Source of the DNA: Candidatus Thiodiazotropha sp. (ex Myrtea sp. 'scaly one' KF741663)
GTDB taxonomy: Bacteria > Pseudomonadota > Gammaproteobacteria > Chromatiales > Chromatiaceae
DNA: 64,000 bases
Direction of reading: 5' to 3'
NCBI GenBank assembly: GCA_025655555.1
Contig: JAHXIQ010000001.1
Span: forward strand, 124,001-188,000
The notes beneath the pieces were generated by a model. That model did no database searches. It worked only from the letters and a program-made list of their open reading frames with translations, and was not told the origin of the DNA. The position numbers and the translations under genes were made by a program. This document shows, in pieces, positions 10,977 to 18,392 of this stretch (position 1 is the stretch's first letter; every line of letters starts with the position of its first letter).

Positions 10977-11352
10977 CGCTAAAAACTAGCAATAACCTTT
11001 ATATGAGTCAAGCAGGGCGCGGATGCTTGGATCTAGGGCCCTGCAAAAGAAGCGCCTGTGGACTGCAAGGTGCAATCCACTGAGAATGGCAGGCCCTTTT
11101 TCAGCAACGTAACGCAGAATTGATTTATCTGGATGGCTCCATTCGTTCGGGCGGGAAGCGGTCGCCCGCAGTGTTGCACCTCTTGATATGGGCTTGCCAT
11201 TCCTAGGAGGCACGCCTTGCGTTTATCCGCTTCCCCGGCTCGCGGAACCCGGCAATATCACATTGAAGGAGCACTAGCAGCGTGCTAACTTTGCTCGATT
11301 CATCCATTGTTACCAGCCAATCGGCCGGCTTTGCACTCACTCAGGGCGACTG
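10977..11352. other. Intergenic region between hrcA and nadK
   Basis: This 376-bp stretch separates divergently transcribed hrcA and nadK and must hold promoters for both. On the minus strand TTGACT (near 11010) could be a -35 box for hrcA, but no convincing partner at the right spacing was found. A 75-codon minus-strand frame inside it (10986-11213) has no ribosome site and a composition unlike the neighbours; I do not call it a gene. I see no RNA gene here. Confidence 0.4.
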
Positions 11353-12246
11353 ATGTCTACACCCTTCAAAAAAATCGGATTGATCGGTAAACATGGTGAT
11401 CCTGTCGTTAAAGAGACGATACGCCGACTTTGTACCTATCTTAAGGCGCAGGATCGAGACGTCGTGCTTGAGGAGACCACGTCCCGCCTGCTCGAAGGCG
11501 AACCGCTACCCACCCTGCCGGAGATAGACCTGCCCAGTCACAGCGACCTGGTGATTGTGGTCGGTGGTGACGGCACGCTACTGCATGCCGCGCGGGTACT
11601 CGCCAAACAGAATACGCCCCTGCTTGGCATCAACCTGGGCAGGTTGGGGTTTCTGGTCGATATTACGCCAGACCGTATGGAGGCATACCTCGATTCCATC
11701 CTCGAGGGCCGGTATGAGCAGGAAGCCCGTTTTCTGCTGGAAGTCAGTATGGGTGACGAATCCTCCACGAAGCAGGAGGTGCTGGCTTTCAACGATGTGG
11801 TGTTACACAAGTGGAATATCGCCCGCATGATCGAGTTCCAGACCTATGTGGACGGTCAGCTGGTTAATGATCAGCGTTCAGACGGGCTGATTGTATCCAC
11901 ACCGACCGGTTCCACCGCCTACGCACTTTCCGGTGGAGGCCCCCTGCTGCATCCGTCGCTAAACGCCATCGTAATGGTGCCGATCTGTCCACATACGCTG
12001 AGTAACCGACCCATCGTTGTCGATGGTGACAGTGAGATAGAGATTCGACTCGACAAGGCCCACGCAGAAGATGTTCAGATCACCTGCGACGGTCAGTCAA
12101 CCCTGCCAGTGATGCAGGGCGAGGTCATCAGAATCCGCAAGGCGGAGCATCAAGTGCGCCTGATTCACCCTGAGGGGTATGACTATTACAGTATTCTGCG
12201 CGCCAAGTTGGGTTGGAGTGAGAACCCCCGAAACAACCGATGCTAA
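11353..12246 (+). CDS. nadK: NAD kinase
   Basis: Phosphorylates NAD to NADP using ATP; cytoplasmic and essential in most bacteria. The 297-aa protein begins with the strand KKIGLIGKHGDP, then has the hallmark VVVGGDGTLLHAAR (about residues 70-83) and the NAD-binding segment DGLIVSTPTGSTAYALSGGG (about 178-197). The final part includes ITCDGQ and the RLIHPEGYDYYSILRAKLGW tail seen in gammaproteobacterial NadK. It overlaps recN by seven bases, so the two are probably translated from one message. Confidence 0.97.
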   Translation: MSTPFKKIGLIGKHGDPVVKETIRRLCTYLKAQDRDVVLEETTSRLLEGEPLPTLPEIDLPSHSDLVIVVGGDGTLLHAARVLAKQNTPLLGINLGRLGFLVDITPDRMEAYLDSILEGRYEQEARFLLEVSMGDESSTKQEVLAFNDVVLHKWNIARMIEFQTYVDGQLVNDQRSDGLIVSTPTGSTAYALSGGGPLLHPSLNAIVMVPICPHTLSNRPIVVDGDSEIEIRLDKAHAEDVQITCDGQSTLPVMQGEVIRIRKAEHQVRLIHPEGYDYYSILRAKLGWSENPRNNRC

Positions 12247-13913
12247 CAGATCTGCAGATTCGTGACTTGGCGGTCGTCTCCTCACTGGAGTTGGAACTGC
12301 TATCGGGCCTGACAGCCCTGACCGGTGAGACAGGCGCCGGCAAGTCGATCCTCATCGATGCACTGGGACTTGCCCTGGGCGAGCGGGCGGACAAGAGTAT
12401 GATCCGCGCCGGCAGCGAGCGTGCAGAGGTCACTGCCGTTTTCGACATCACTGGTCACTCAGCTGTCACCGCTTGGCTTGAGTCAGAAGCACTGGATGAA
12501 GCAGGTGAATGTATTCTACGTCGTAGTCTCAACCGCGAAGGCCGCTCACGGGCCTTCATTAATGGACGCGCCGTACCGCTGCAACAGATACAAAAACTCG
12601 GTGACCTGCTGGTCGAGATTCATGGACAACACGCCCATCAATCACTCCTCAAGCGGCATCACCAACGCCATCTGCTGGATGCCTATGGGGGATACCTGCC
12701 TCTGGTAGACAAAACCAGCAGTCAGTACAAAGCGTACCAGACCAGTCAAGCGGACCTGGATCAACGTACTGCCGCTGCTTCAGACCGAGCTTCCCGGCTC
12801 GACCTTTTGAATTACCAGCAGAATGAACTCACGTCCCTCGATCTCTCTGTTGATGAACTGGAACATGTCGGGCAGGAGCACCGGCGATTGAGCCATCTGG
12901 ATCAATTGCGCAACCAGTGTAGCGATATCATCAATGGACTGGATGAAGCGGAACCCTCTCTACGCAGTCAACTCGCGCGCTACACAGAGCAACTCAATGC
13001 CATGCAGGCACTGGACGACACGCTCAACGAACCCCATGAAATGCTGACAGGTGCGCTCATCCAAATAGATGAGAGCCTCACCTTTCTACGTGGCTACCTG
13101 AACGAGCAGGAGATTGATCCGTCAGCCCTGCAACAACTGGAAGAGCGACTGGAAGCCATCCATGATTGCGCCAGAAAATACCGGGTACCCCCACAGCAAC
13201 TACCCGAGCGCCTGCAGGAGATCGAGCAGGAGTTGAGCCAGCTAAAGAATGCCGATGTGGAACTGGCTGCGCTGGAACAACAGGTCACATCCCAGCACAA
13301 GGCTTATCTTGAATTGGCAGGCAAACTCAGTCAGGCAAGAGGAGAGGCCGCAAAACGTCTGGGCAAAGAGATCAGCGAAGCAATGCAAAAACTCGGCATG
13401 TCTGGGGGTGTCTTTGCTGTCGACCTGATGCCACTGGCTGATGAAAAGGTAGGGGCTCATGGACTGGAACAGGTCGAGTTTAAGGTCTCCGCCAATCCCG
13501 GCATGCCCTTACAACCTTTGAATAAGGTCGCTTCTGGCGGCGAACTCTCACGTATCAGCCTGGCGATTCAGGTAGCCACCATACGCTACGGCTCCACCCC
13601 AACTCTGGTATTCGATGAGGTGGACGTGGGCATTGGCGGTGGCGTGGCGGAGGTCGTCGGCCAGATGTTGCGTACGCTGGGTGACAGTCGACAGATTCTC
13701 TGTGTGACCCATCTGCCTCAGGTAGCCGCTCAAGCGATGCATCACCTTTCAGTGACAAAACAATCAACCAGAAAGGAGACTCGCACCACGATTTCCCATC
13801 TACGGACTGATGACCGAATCGAGGAGATTGCGCGCATGCTTGGCGGCGTCAAGATTACGCAACAGACCCTGGCACATGCAAAGGAAATGGTGGATATGGC
13901 GGCTGGCCACTAA
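12240..13913 (+). CDS. recN: DNA repair protein RecN
   Basis: RecN is an SMC-like ATPase that tethers DNA ends during double-strand-break repair and is normally SOS-induced. The 557-aa protein has Walker A at GETGAGKSILIDALG (about residues 29-43), two long coiled-coil arms (about 155-370, rich in Leu, Glu and Gln), the ABC signature VASGGELSRISLAI (about 430) and Walker B in TLVFDEVDVGIGG (about 455), then CVTHLPQVAAQA. Its ATG lies inside the end of nadK. I did not find a convincing LexA box just upstream, as expected if it is cotranscribed with nadK. Confidence 0.97.
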   Translation: MLTDLQIRDLAVVSSLELELLSGLTALTGETGAGKSILIDALGLALGERADKSMIRAGSERAEVTAVFDITGHSAVTAWLESEALDEAGECILRRSLNREGRSRAFINGRAVPLQQIQKLGDLLVEIHGQHAHQSLLKRHHQRHLLDAYGGYLPLVDKTSSQYKAYQTSQADLDQRTAAASDRASRLDLLNYQQNELTSLDLSVDELEHVGQEHRRLSHLDQLRNQCSDIINGLDEAEPSLRSQLARYTEQLNAMQALDDTLNEPHEMLTGALIQIDESLTFLRGYLNEQEIDPSALQQLEERLEAIHDCARKYRVPPQQLPERLQEIEQELSQLKNADVELAALEQQVTSQHKAYLELAGKLSQARGEAAKRLGKEISEAMQKLGMSGGVFAVDLMPLADEKVGAHGLEQVEFKVSANPGMPLQPLNKVASGGELSRISLAIQVATIRYGSTPTLVFDEVDVGIGGGVAEVVGQMLRTLGDSRQILCVTHLPQVAAQAMHHLSVTKQSTRKETRTTISHLRTDDRIEEIARMLGGVKITQQTLAHAKEMVDMAAGH

Positions 13914-13981
13914 AGGTTCATAGTCAACTGCGATGGTTGAGAATAGATAGTCAGCCTGCTAAAAAACCGCCACTTGCTACT

Positions 13982-14395
13982 TCAATTGTCTTTATGTTCG
14001 TTGCAGCGACCGTAAATGATCAGGGAGTGATCGGCCATCTCAAAGCCACGCTCATTGGCGACTTCCCGTTGGCGCTGTTCGATGGTGGCATCCATGAACT
14101 CCTCCACTTTGCCACACACCACACAGACTATATGATCGTGATGCTCACCGCGATCCAGCTCGAAAACCGCATGCCCACCCTCGAAGTTATGCCGGGTCAC
14201 CAAACCAGCCGCCTCAAATTGAGTCAGCACCCGGTAGACCGTTGCCAGGCCGATCTCTTCCCCTCTATCGAGAAGTAACTTGTAGACATCTTCTGCACTG
14301 ACGTGTCGCTGGGTGCTGTTTTCAAGCAGTTCGAGGATTTTCACACGCGGCAGGGTGACTTTCAGCCCTGCGTTCCGAATCTCCTGATTGTCCAT
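13982..14395 (-). CDS. fur: Ferric uptake regulator Fur
   Basis: Iron-responsive repressor of iron acquisition genes. The 137-aa protein has the winged helix with LKVTLPRVKILELLE and the recognition part GLATVYRVLTQFEAAGLV, then the metal-binding HFEGGHAVFELDRGEHHDHIVC and a structural CVVCGK cysteine pair. The open frame extends six codons further, but the ATG at 14395 has GGAGG eight bases upstream and gives the usual MDNQEIRNAGLK start. It is divergent from bamE (starts 76 bp apart), the same fur/bamE arrangement known in many gammaproteobacteria, and converges on recN. Confidence 0.97.
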   Translation of the reverse strand: MDNQEIRNAGLKVTLPRVKILELLENSTQRHVSAEDVYKLLLDRGEEIGLATVYRVLTQFEAAGLVTRHNFEGGHAVFELDRGEHHDHIVCVVCGKVEEFMDATIEQRQREVANERGFEMADHSLIIYGRCNEHKDN

Positions 14396-14470
14396 CCCCG
14401 TCCTCCGGATCATATGTTGCTTGAGTGGTGAATGAGGTAAGATTGTCCGTCGCTTTGGATTGTACTCGTA

Positions 14471-14923
14471 ATGAAAAAGATTCTCATCTCAATATTCCTG
14501 TCACTACTGCTCGTTACTGCCGGTTGCACCAATTGGGAGGACTTCTCTCTGGTCCATATCCCGGACATCGAACAGGGCAACATCGTCACACCGGAGATGG
14601 TCGCGCTGCTGGAACCCGGCATGACGAAACGTCAGGTACGCTTCGCACTGGGCAGCCCCATGCTGATCGACGTCTTTCATGAACAACGCTGGGGATATCT
14701 GCTTTCGATCAAGCGACGCAACGAACCCCTGGAGATCAAGCAGTTTTCCGTCTATTTCGATGGAGACCGATTGGATCACTATACGGGTGATATCGAACCT
14801 GCCACTAATGTGGAGTCAGAGCAGGAGAAAAAAGAGATCCTGGTCAGTGTGCCTGACTACGAAGGCGACCTTGGCTACCTGGACAGATTTTGGCGCTTCC
14901 TGGGGTTTGGCAAGAAGCCCTAA
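14471..14923 (+). CDS. bamE: Outer membrane assembly lipoprotein BamE
   Basis: BamE (SmpA) is a small lipoprotein of the BAM complex, which folds beta-barrel proteins into the outer membrane. The 150-aa precursor has a signal peptide with lipobox VTAGC (mature Cys about residue 19). The SmpA/OmlA domain follows: DIEQGNIVTPEMVALLEPG, then MTKRQVRFALGSPMLIDVFH and the strand RWGYLLSIKR. The C-terminal 40 residues are an acidic extension beyond the core domain. It ends four bases inside the rnfH stop region, so the two genes converge with a slight overlap. Confidence 0.96.
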   Translation: MKKILISIFLSLLLVTAGCTNWEDFSLVHIPDIEQGNIVTPEMVALLEPGMTKRQVRFALGSPMLIDVFHEQRWGYLLSIKRRNEPLEIKQFSVYFDGDRLDHYTGDIEPATNVESEQEKKEILVSVPDYEGDLGYLDRFWRFLGFGKKP

Positions 14924-15213
14924 CCCCCACCCTTACGCATCGTTTTGCCTTCCGCAGCCCGCTTTTTGCGGGCCTCCTTCGGATCGGCTATCAGGGGACG
15001 GTAGATCTCCACGCGATCGCCATCACTCAATACCGCATCCAGCTTGGCCGCTTTGCCGAAGATACCGATCTTGTTACTCGACAGATCGATCTCGGCGAAC
15101 CGATCCAGGATGCCGGATTTTTCGATCACTTGCTGTGCAGTCAGAGACGCATCCGACTCCACTACCAACAATGCCTGCTCTTCCAATCTGCCGTAAGCGA
15201 CCTCGAATCTCAT
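14920..15213 (-). CDS. rnfH: RnfH family protein (UPF0125, ubiquitin-like fold)
   Basis: A 97-aa protein of the RnfH family, a small ubiquitin-fold protein whose exact role is unclear; it is usually encoded next to ratA. Visible family features are the N-terminal strand RFEVAYGRLEEQALLVV, the central KIGIFGKAAKLD and the DGDRVEIYRPLIADPKEARKKRA stretch near the C-terminus. Its ATG overlaps the ratA stop codon (ATGA), so the pair is translationally coupled. The 3' end overlaps that of bamE by four bases on the other strand. Confidence 0.93.
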   Translation of the reverse strand: MRFEVAYGRLEEQALLVVESDASLTAQQVIEKSGILDRFAEIDLSSNKIGIFGKAAKLDAVLSDGDRVEIYRPLIADPKEARKKRAAEGKTMRKGGG

Positions 15214-15653
15214 TTCGTTTCTCCCTTGTACAGCTCATCCGCCCGCTTGCAGAACGCATCCACCAGCGTGTTGGCAATCTGATTGAAGATCCGTCCGAAG
15301 GCGGCATCTATCAGTCGTCCGGCAAACTCGAAATCGAGCACCAATTCCACCTTGCAGGCACCTGGCTGTAAGGCATGGAAACGCCAGCCCCCCTCGAGTT
15401 TTCTGAAGGGCCCGTCCCGCAACAGAATATCCATCCGCTCATTCTCTACCAACTGGTTACAGGTGGAGAATCGTTGTCGAATACCCACCCTGGAGACCTC
15501 AAGTTCCCCACAGATCTGCTCCGAGTTGCGTGAAATCAATCGGCTTTCGCTACACCAGGGAAGAAAATCAGGATAGGACTCAAAATCGCACACCAGATCG
15601 TACATCTGCTGCGCTGAATGGTGTACCAGCGCGCTCTTGTTGACTACCGGCAT
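15210..15653 (-). CDS. ratA: Ribosome association toxin RatA family (START/coenzyme Q-binding-like)
   Basis: Member of the RatA/PasT family (polyketide cyclase/START fold); in E. coli it affects 70S ribosome assembly, and related proteins bind coenzyme Q. The 147-aa protein starts MPVVNKSALVHHSAQQMYDLV and has the family stretch DFESYPDFLPWCSESRLI and a C-terminal helix VDAFCKRADELY. The frame continues upstream to 15731, but this would overlap the transporter gene; ATG at 15653, two bases after the transporter stop, gives the standard N-terminus. It is followed by rnfH through an ATGA overlap. Confidence 0.94.
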   Translation of the reverse strand: MPVVNKSALVHHSAQQMYDLVCDFESYPDFLPWCSESRLISRNSEQICGELEVSRVGIRQRFSTCNQLVENERMDILLRDGPFRKLEGGWRFHALQPGACKVELVLDFEFAGRLIDAAFGRIFNQIANTLVDAFCKRADELYKGETK

Positions 15654-15655
15654 AC

Positions 15656-17062
15656 TCAAATAATCCCAATCGCATGCAAAAAGACCGCCACCACGGCCAG
15701 TGGTGATATGTAACGAATTAACGTCCACCATACCTGATAGGCACCGGACCGCATGGCAAACTCATCCTGACTCGACATGGTTTTCATGACCCAACCGCTG
15801 AATATTGCGATCAGCAGCCCGCCGAGCGGCAACATAATATTCGCCGCCAGATAGTCGAGCAGATCGAAAAAGGTCCTGCCGAAGAGCTTGTACTCATCCC
15901 CGGACCAGATATTGAAAGAGAAGACGCTACCCAGACCCAGCACCCAGGTGGTCAAACCAATCCAGACGGAGGCTCTGATACGAGTCATGTTCCGGTTCTC
16001 CACTAACCAGGCCACGGCAGGCTCGATCAGTGAAATCGCAGAACTCCAGGCGGCAAATACCAGCAGGACGAAAAAGAGTGTGCCGAAGAAATGTCCGCCA
16101 GGCATGGCGCCAAAGGCGATCGGTAATGTTTGAAAGATCAGCCCTGGACCTACCCCAGGTTCCAGGCCGTTGGCGAAGACGATGGGAAAGATGGCCATAC
16201 CTGCCACCAGGGCCACCATCGTATCCAAACCGGCAATTAAAACAGCCGAACCGGCGATGGAGGTCTTTTTCGGCATATAGGAGCCATAAACCATGATGGC
16301 GCCCATACCAAGGCTCAAAGTAAAGAAGGCGTGACCCAGCGCGACCAACACGGGACTACCGCTGATCTCACATTGCTCCAGTCCGGCCACCACTTCGCAC
16401 TCATAAATCAGCTTATTGAAATCGGGGGTAAAGAGAAATTCCAACCCCTGGACAAAATAGCCGGTGTTCATGGCGTATCCCACCAGCACGATCAATAGAA
16501 CGAACAGGGCCGGCATCAAATAGGTGACAGCCTTCTCCAGCCCGGCCTTTACCCCCTTCGCCACCACGAACATACTCATCAGCATAAATAGGGTATGCCA
16601 GGCCAGTACACGCTCCGGATCACTCACCAGGTCATTGAATATGGTCTGAATGCCCGCAGCATCCACACCGGTGAAAGTACCCGCTCCCGCACGTACCACA
16701 TAGGCAAGTGCCCACCCGGCAATCACACTGTAATAGGAGAGGATAAAGAAGCCAGCCAGCACGCCACTCCACCCAATCAGCGACCAGCCGCCGTTGGCGC
16801 CCTCCTCTTTGCTGAGGTCCGCCATGGTGTTGATCGGGCTCTGCCTGCCACGACGCCCCAACATGATCTCGGCCATCATGATAGGAATGCCCACCACTGC
16901 GATACAGAGCAGATAAACGATAACGAAGGCGCCGCCACCATGCTCACCGGTAATATAGGGGAACTTCCAGATATTACCTAAACCGACGGCCGACCCGGTT
17001 GCTGCCAGAATAAACACCAGCCTCGAGGACCACTGACCGTGAATGGATTGTCTTTCAGTCAT
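15656..17062 (-). CDS. Sodium-dependent transporter, NSS (SNF) family
   Basis: A 468-aa inner-membrane protein of the neurotransmitter:sodium symporter family, which imports amino acids or related amines with sodium. TM1 carries the unwound sodium/substrate motif AATGSAVGLGNIWKFPYI (about residues 20-37), the strongest family signature. Another ten or eleven hydrophobic segments follow, including GGGAFVIVYLLCIAVVGIPIMMAE and GLEPGVGPGLIFQTLP. The substrate cannot be told from the sequence. It is the first gene of a run with ratA and rnfH, with only two bases before ratA. Confidence 0.94.
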   Translation of the reverse strand: MTERQSIHGQWSSRLVFILAATGSAVGLGNIWKFPYITGEHGGGAFVIVYLLCIAVVGIPIMMAEIMLGRRGRQSPINTMADLSKEEGANGGWSLIGWSGVLAGFFILSYYSVIAGWALAYVVRAGAGTFTGVDAAGIQTIFNDLVSDPERVLAWHTLFMLMSMFVVAKGVKAGLEKAVTYLMPALFVLLIVLVGYAMNTGYFVQGLEFLFTPDFNKLIYECEVVAGLEQCEISGSPVLVALGHAFFTLSLGMGAIMVYGSYMPKKTSIAGSAVLIAGLDTMVALVAGMAIFPIVFANGLEPGVGPGLIFQTLPIAFGAMPGGHFFGTLFFVLLVFAAWSSAISLIEPAVAWLVENRNMTRIRASVWIGLTTWVLGLGSVFSFNIWSGDEYKLFGRTFFDLLDYLAANIMLPLGGLLIAIFSGWVMKTMSSQDEFAMRSGAYQVWWTLIRYISPLAVVAVFLHAIGII

Positions 17063-17242
17063 TGAACCCCGCCTTCGAAAGCTTATCTATGGACTTAAAA
17101 GTCCATCATTTTCCGTAAAATAGCACCGCATCACAAGCGAGCGGGCAAAACAGCTTGAAAGTCGCTACAGCAAAGCAAGAACAAAACACAAAGAATCCGC
17201 TTGGTGCTGGAGTGATGCTCCAGTCGCGATTAGAATAGCGCG

Positions 17243-17722
17243 ATGTCAAGTAAAGCTAAGAAAAAAGGTCCTAGTCGCGCGACGATCGCGCTGAACAAAA
17301 AGGCATCCCACGATTATTTCATCGAGGAGCGCTATGAAGCCGGTATTGCGCTGCAGGGATGGGAGGTCAAGAGCCTGCGTGAAGGCCGAATCCAGATCAA
17401 GGAGAGTTATATCACCGTTAAGGAGGGTGAGGCTTTTCTGTTTGGCGCTCATATCGTACCGCTGAGTACGGCATCCACCCACATCCACACTGACCCGACC
17501 CGGACACGCAAGCTTCTGCTGCACCGAAGCGAGCTGAACAAACTGATTGGACTGGTTGAGCGTAAAGGCTACGCCCTGGTACCTACCGCTATGTACTGGA
17601 AGAAAGGCATGGCCAAACTGGAAATTGGTCTGGCGAAGGGCAAGAAACTCCATGACAAGCGCTCCAGCGAGAAAGACCGTGACTGGAAACGGGAAAAAGA
17701 GCGTCTGTTTAAACATGGCTGA
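17243..17722 (+). CDS. smpB: SsrA-binding protein SmpB
   Basis: SmpB binds the tRNA-like part of tmRNA and carries it into stalled ribosomes for trans-translation. The 159-aa protein has the family core [22 protein letters not shown] with KSLREGR, then [18 protein letters not shown] and the basic C-terminal tail [20 protein letters not shown], which folds into the empty mRNA channel. A TSS hairpin-like sequence (CTGGAG...CTCCAG) lies shortly upstream. It is followed after about 125 bp by the tmRNA gene on the same strand, so both partners of the rescue system lie together. Confidence 0.98.
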   Translation: MSSKAKKKGPSRATIALNKKASHDYFIEERYEAGIALQGWEVKSLREGRIQIKESYITVKEGEAFLFGAHIVPLSTASTHIHTDPTRTRKLLLHRSELNKLIGLVERKGYALVPTAMYWKKGMAKLEIGLAKGKKLHDKRSSEKDRDWKREKERLFKHG

Positions 17723-17798
17723 GACACCGGTTAATGGGTCCATACCATCAGTTCCAGTCCATATCGTCTCTAAAGATACCGAGCAGGTCACCCATCAC

Positions 17799-17827
17799 TC
17801 GCCAGGAACCAAACCCTCGCGTATAGT
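17799..17827 (+). promoter_or_regulatory. Probable promoter of the tmRNA gene
   Basis: TCGCCA (17799-17804) and TATAGT (17822-17827) are separated by 17 bases. The -10 box fits well, the -35 box only moderately (four of six). A start about seven bases later would give a short 5' leader of about 15 bases removed by RNase P to form the mature tmRNA 5' end at 17849. Confidence 0.45.
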
Positions 17828-17848
17828 GTCTACTCACTTGACCGTCAT

Positions 17849-18213
17849 GGGGGCGACGTAGGCTTCGACGGGGGTTGCAAAACCTGAAGTGCATGTCGAG
17901 GGGCAGACCACCTCGTAAATCCAGCTGCAAACTTATAGTTGCCAACGACGACAACTACGCACTCGCCGCTTAATACCCGGTAGGGTGCCGTCTGACTGGA
18001 GCCGTGCCTGTGCGTCCAGCTCTCAGGCGTCATATCTCACGGGATCGCATTGAAGCTCGTCCGGGGCGGATATGTTAAAACCTTACCGGAATCGCTTGCT
18101 ACATACCCTGTCCGTCGGGTGGTAGCCGGCTAAAAATAATAGGCAGGACTAAGCATGTAGAACTTTTGGCAGAGGACTCGCGGACGGCGGTTCGAATCCG
18201 CCCGCCTCCACCA
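17849..18213 (+). ncRNA. ssrA: Transfer-messenger RNA (tmRNA, 10Sa RNA)
   Basis: One-piece tmRNA of about 365 nt. The 5' end GGGGGCG pairs with the 3' end CGCCTCC followed by A and an encoded CCA (18211-18213), forming the acceptor stem; the T arm with GGTTCGAATCC is plain, as is the conserved 5' segment with GGCTTCGACGGGGG. The tag frame reads ANDDNYALAA and stops at TAA (17941-17973); its preceding bases TTATAGTT fit the usual resume signal. The tag ends in the ALAA degron recognised by ClpXP. Encoded just after smpB. tmRNA genes are common integration sites, but no repeat of the 3' end was seen downstream. Confidence 0.98.
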
Positions 18214-18233
18214 TTTCAGACATTCCAACACAC

Positions 18234-18263
18234 AAAAAGCCAGCGTAACTGCTGGCTTTTTTT
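18234..18263 (+). terminator. Rho-independent terminator of tmRNA
   Basis: AAAAAGCCAGC, a six-base loop (GTAACT), GCTGGCTTTTTTT: a ten-base stem ending in seven T residues, 20 bases after the tmRNA 3' CCA. Confidence 0.92.
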
Positions 18264-18392
18264 ATACTCAAACTTCGACTAGAACCGTTCGAAATATCAC
18301 TAGTTCCAACCTGTCCCAGAGAGTAACTGGGATTCCTATGATCCACTCAATGTCTGCATTTTTTCGTGAACGGGCAAATCCCCCTCTTATGT

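Noticed and set aside
10986-11213. 75-codon minus-strand frame in the hrcA-nadK gap
   Set aside because: No ribosome site, no family features and Arg/Pro-rich composition typical of a chance frame.
15654-15731. 26-codon N-terminal extension of ratA
   Set aside because: It would overlap the transporter gene; the ATG at 15653 gives the standard N-terminus.
17849-18213. Possible attachment site at the tmRNA 3' end
   Set aside because: tmRNA genes are common integration targets, but no repeat of the 3' end and no integrase were found downstream.
18149-18346. 65-codon frame on the minus strand over the tmRNA 3' part
   Set aside because: Lies opposite a conserved RNA gene and its terminator.
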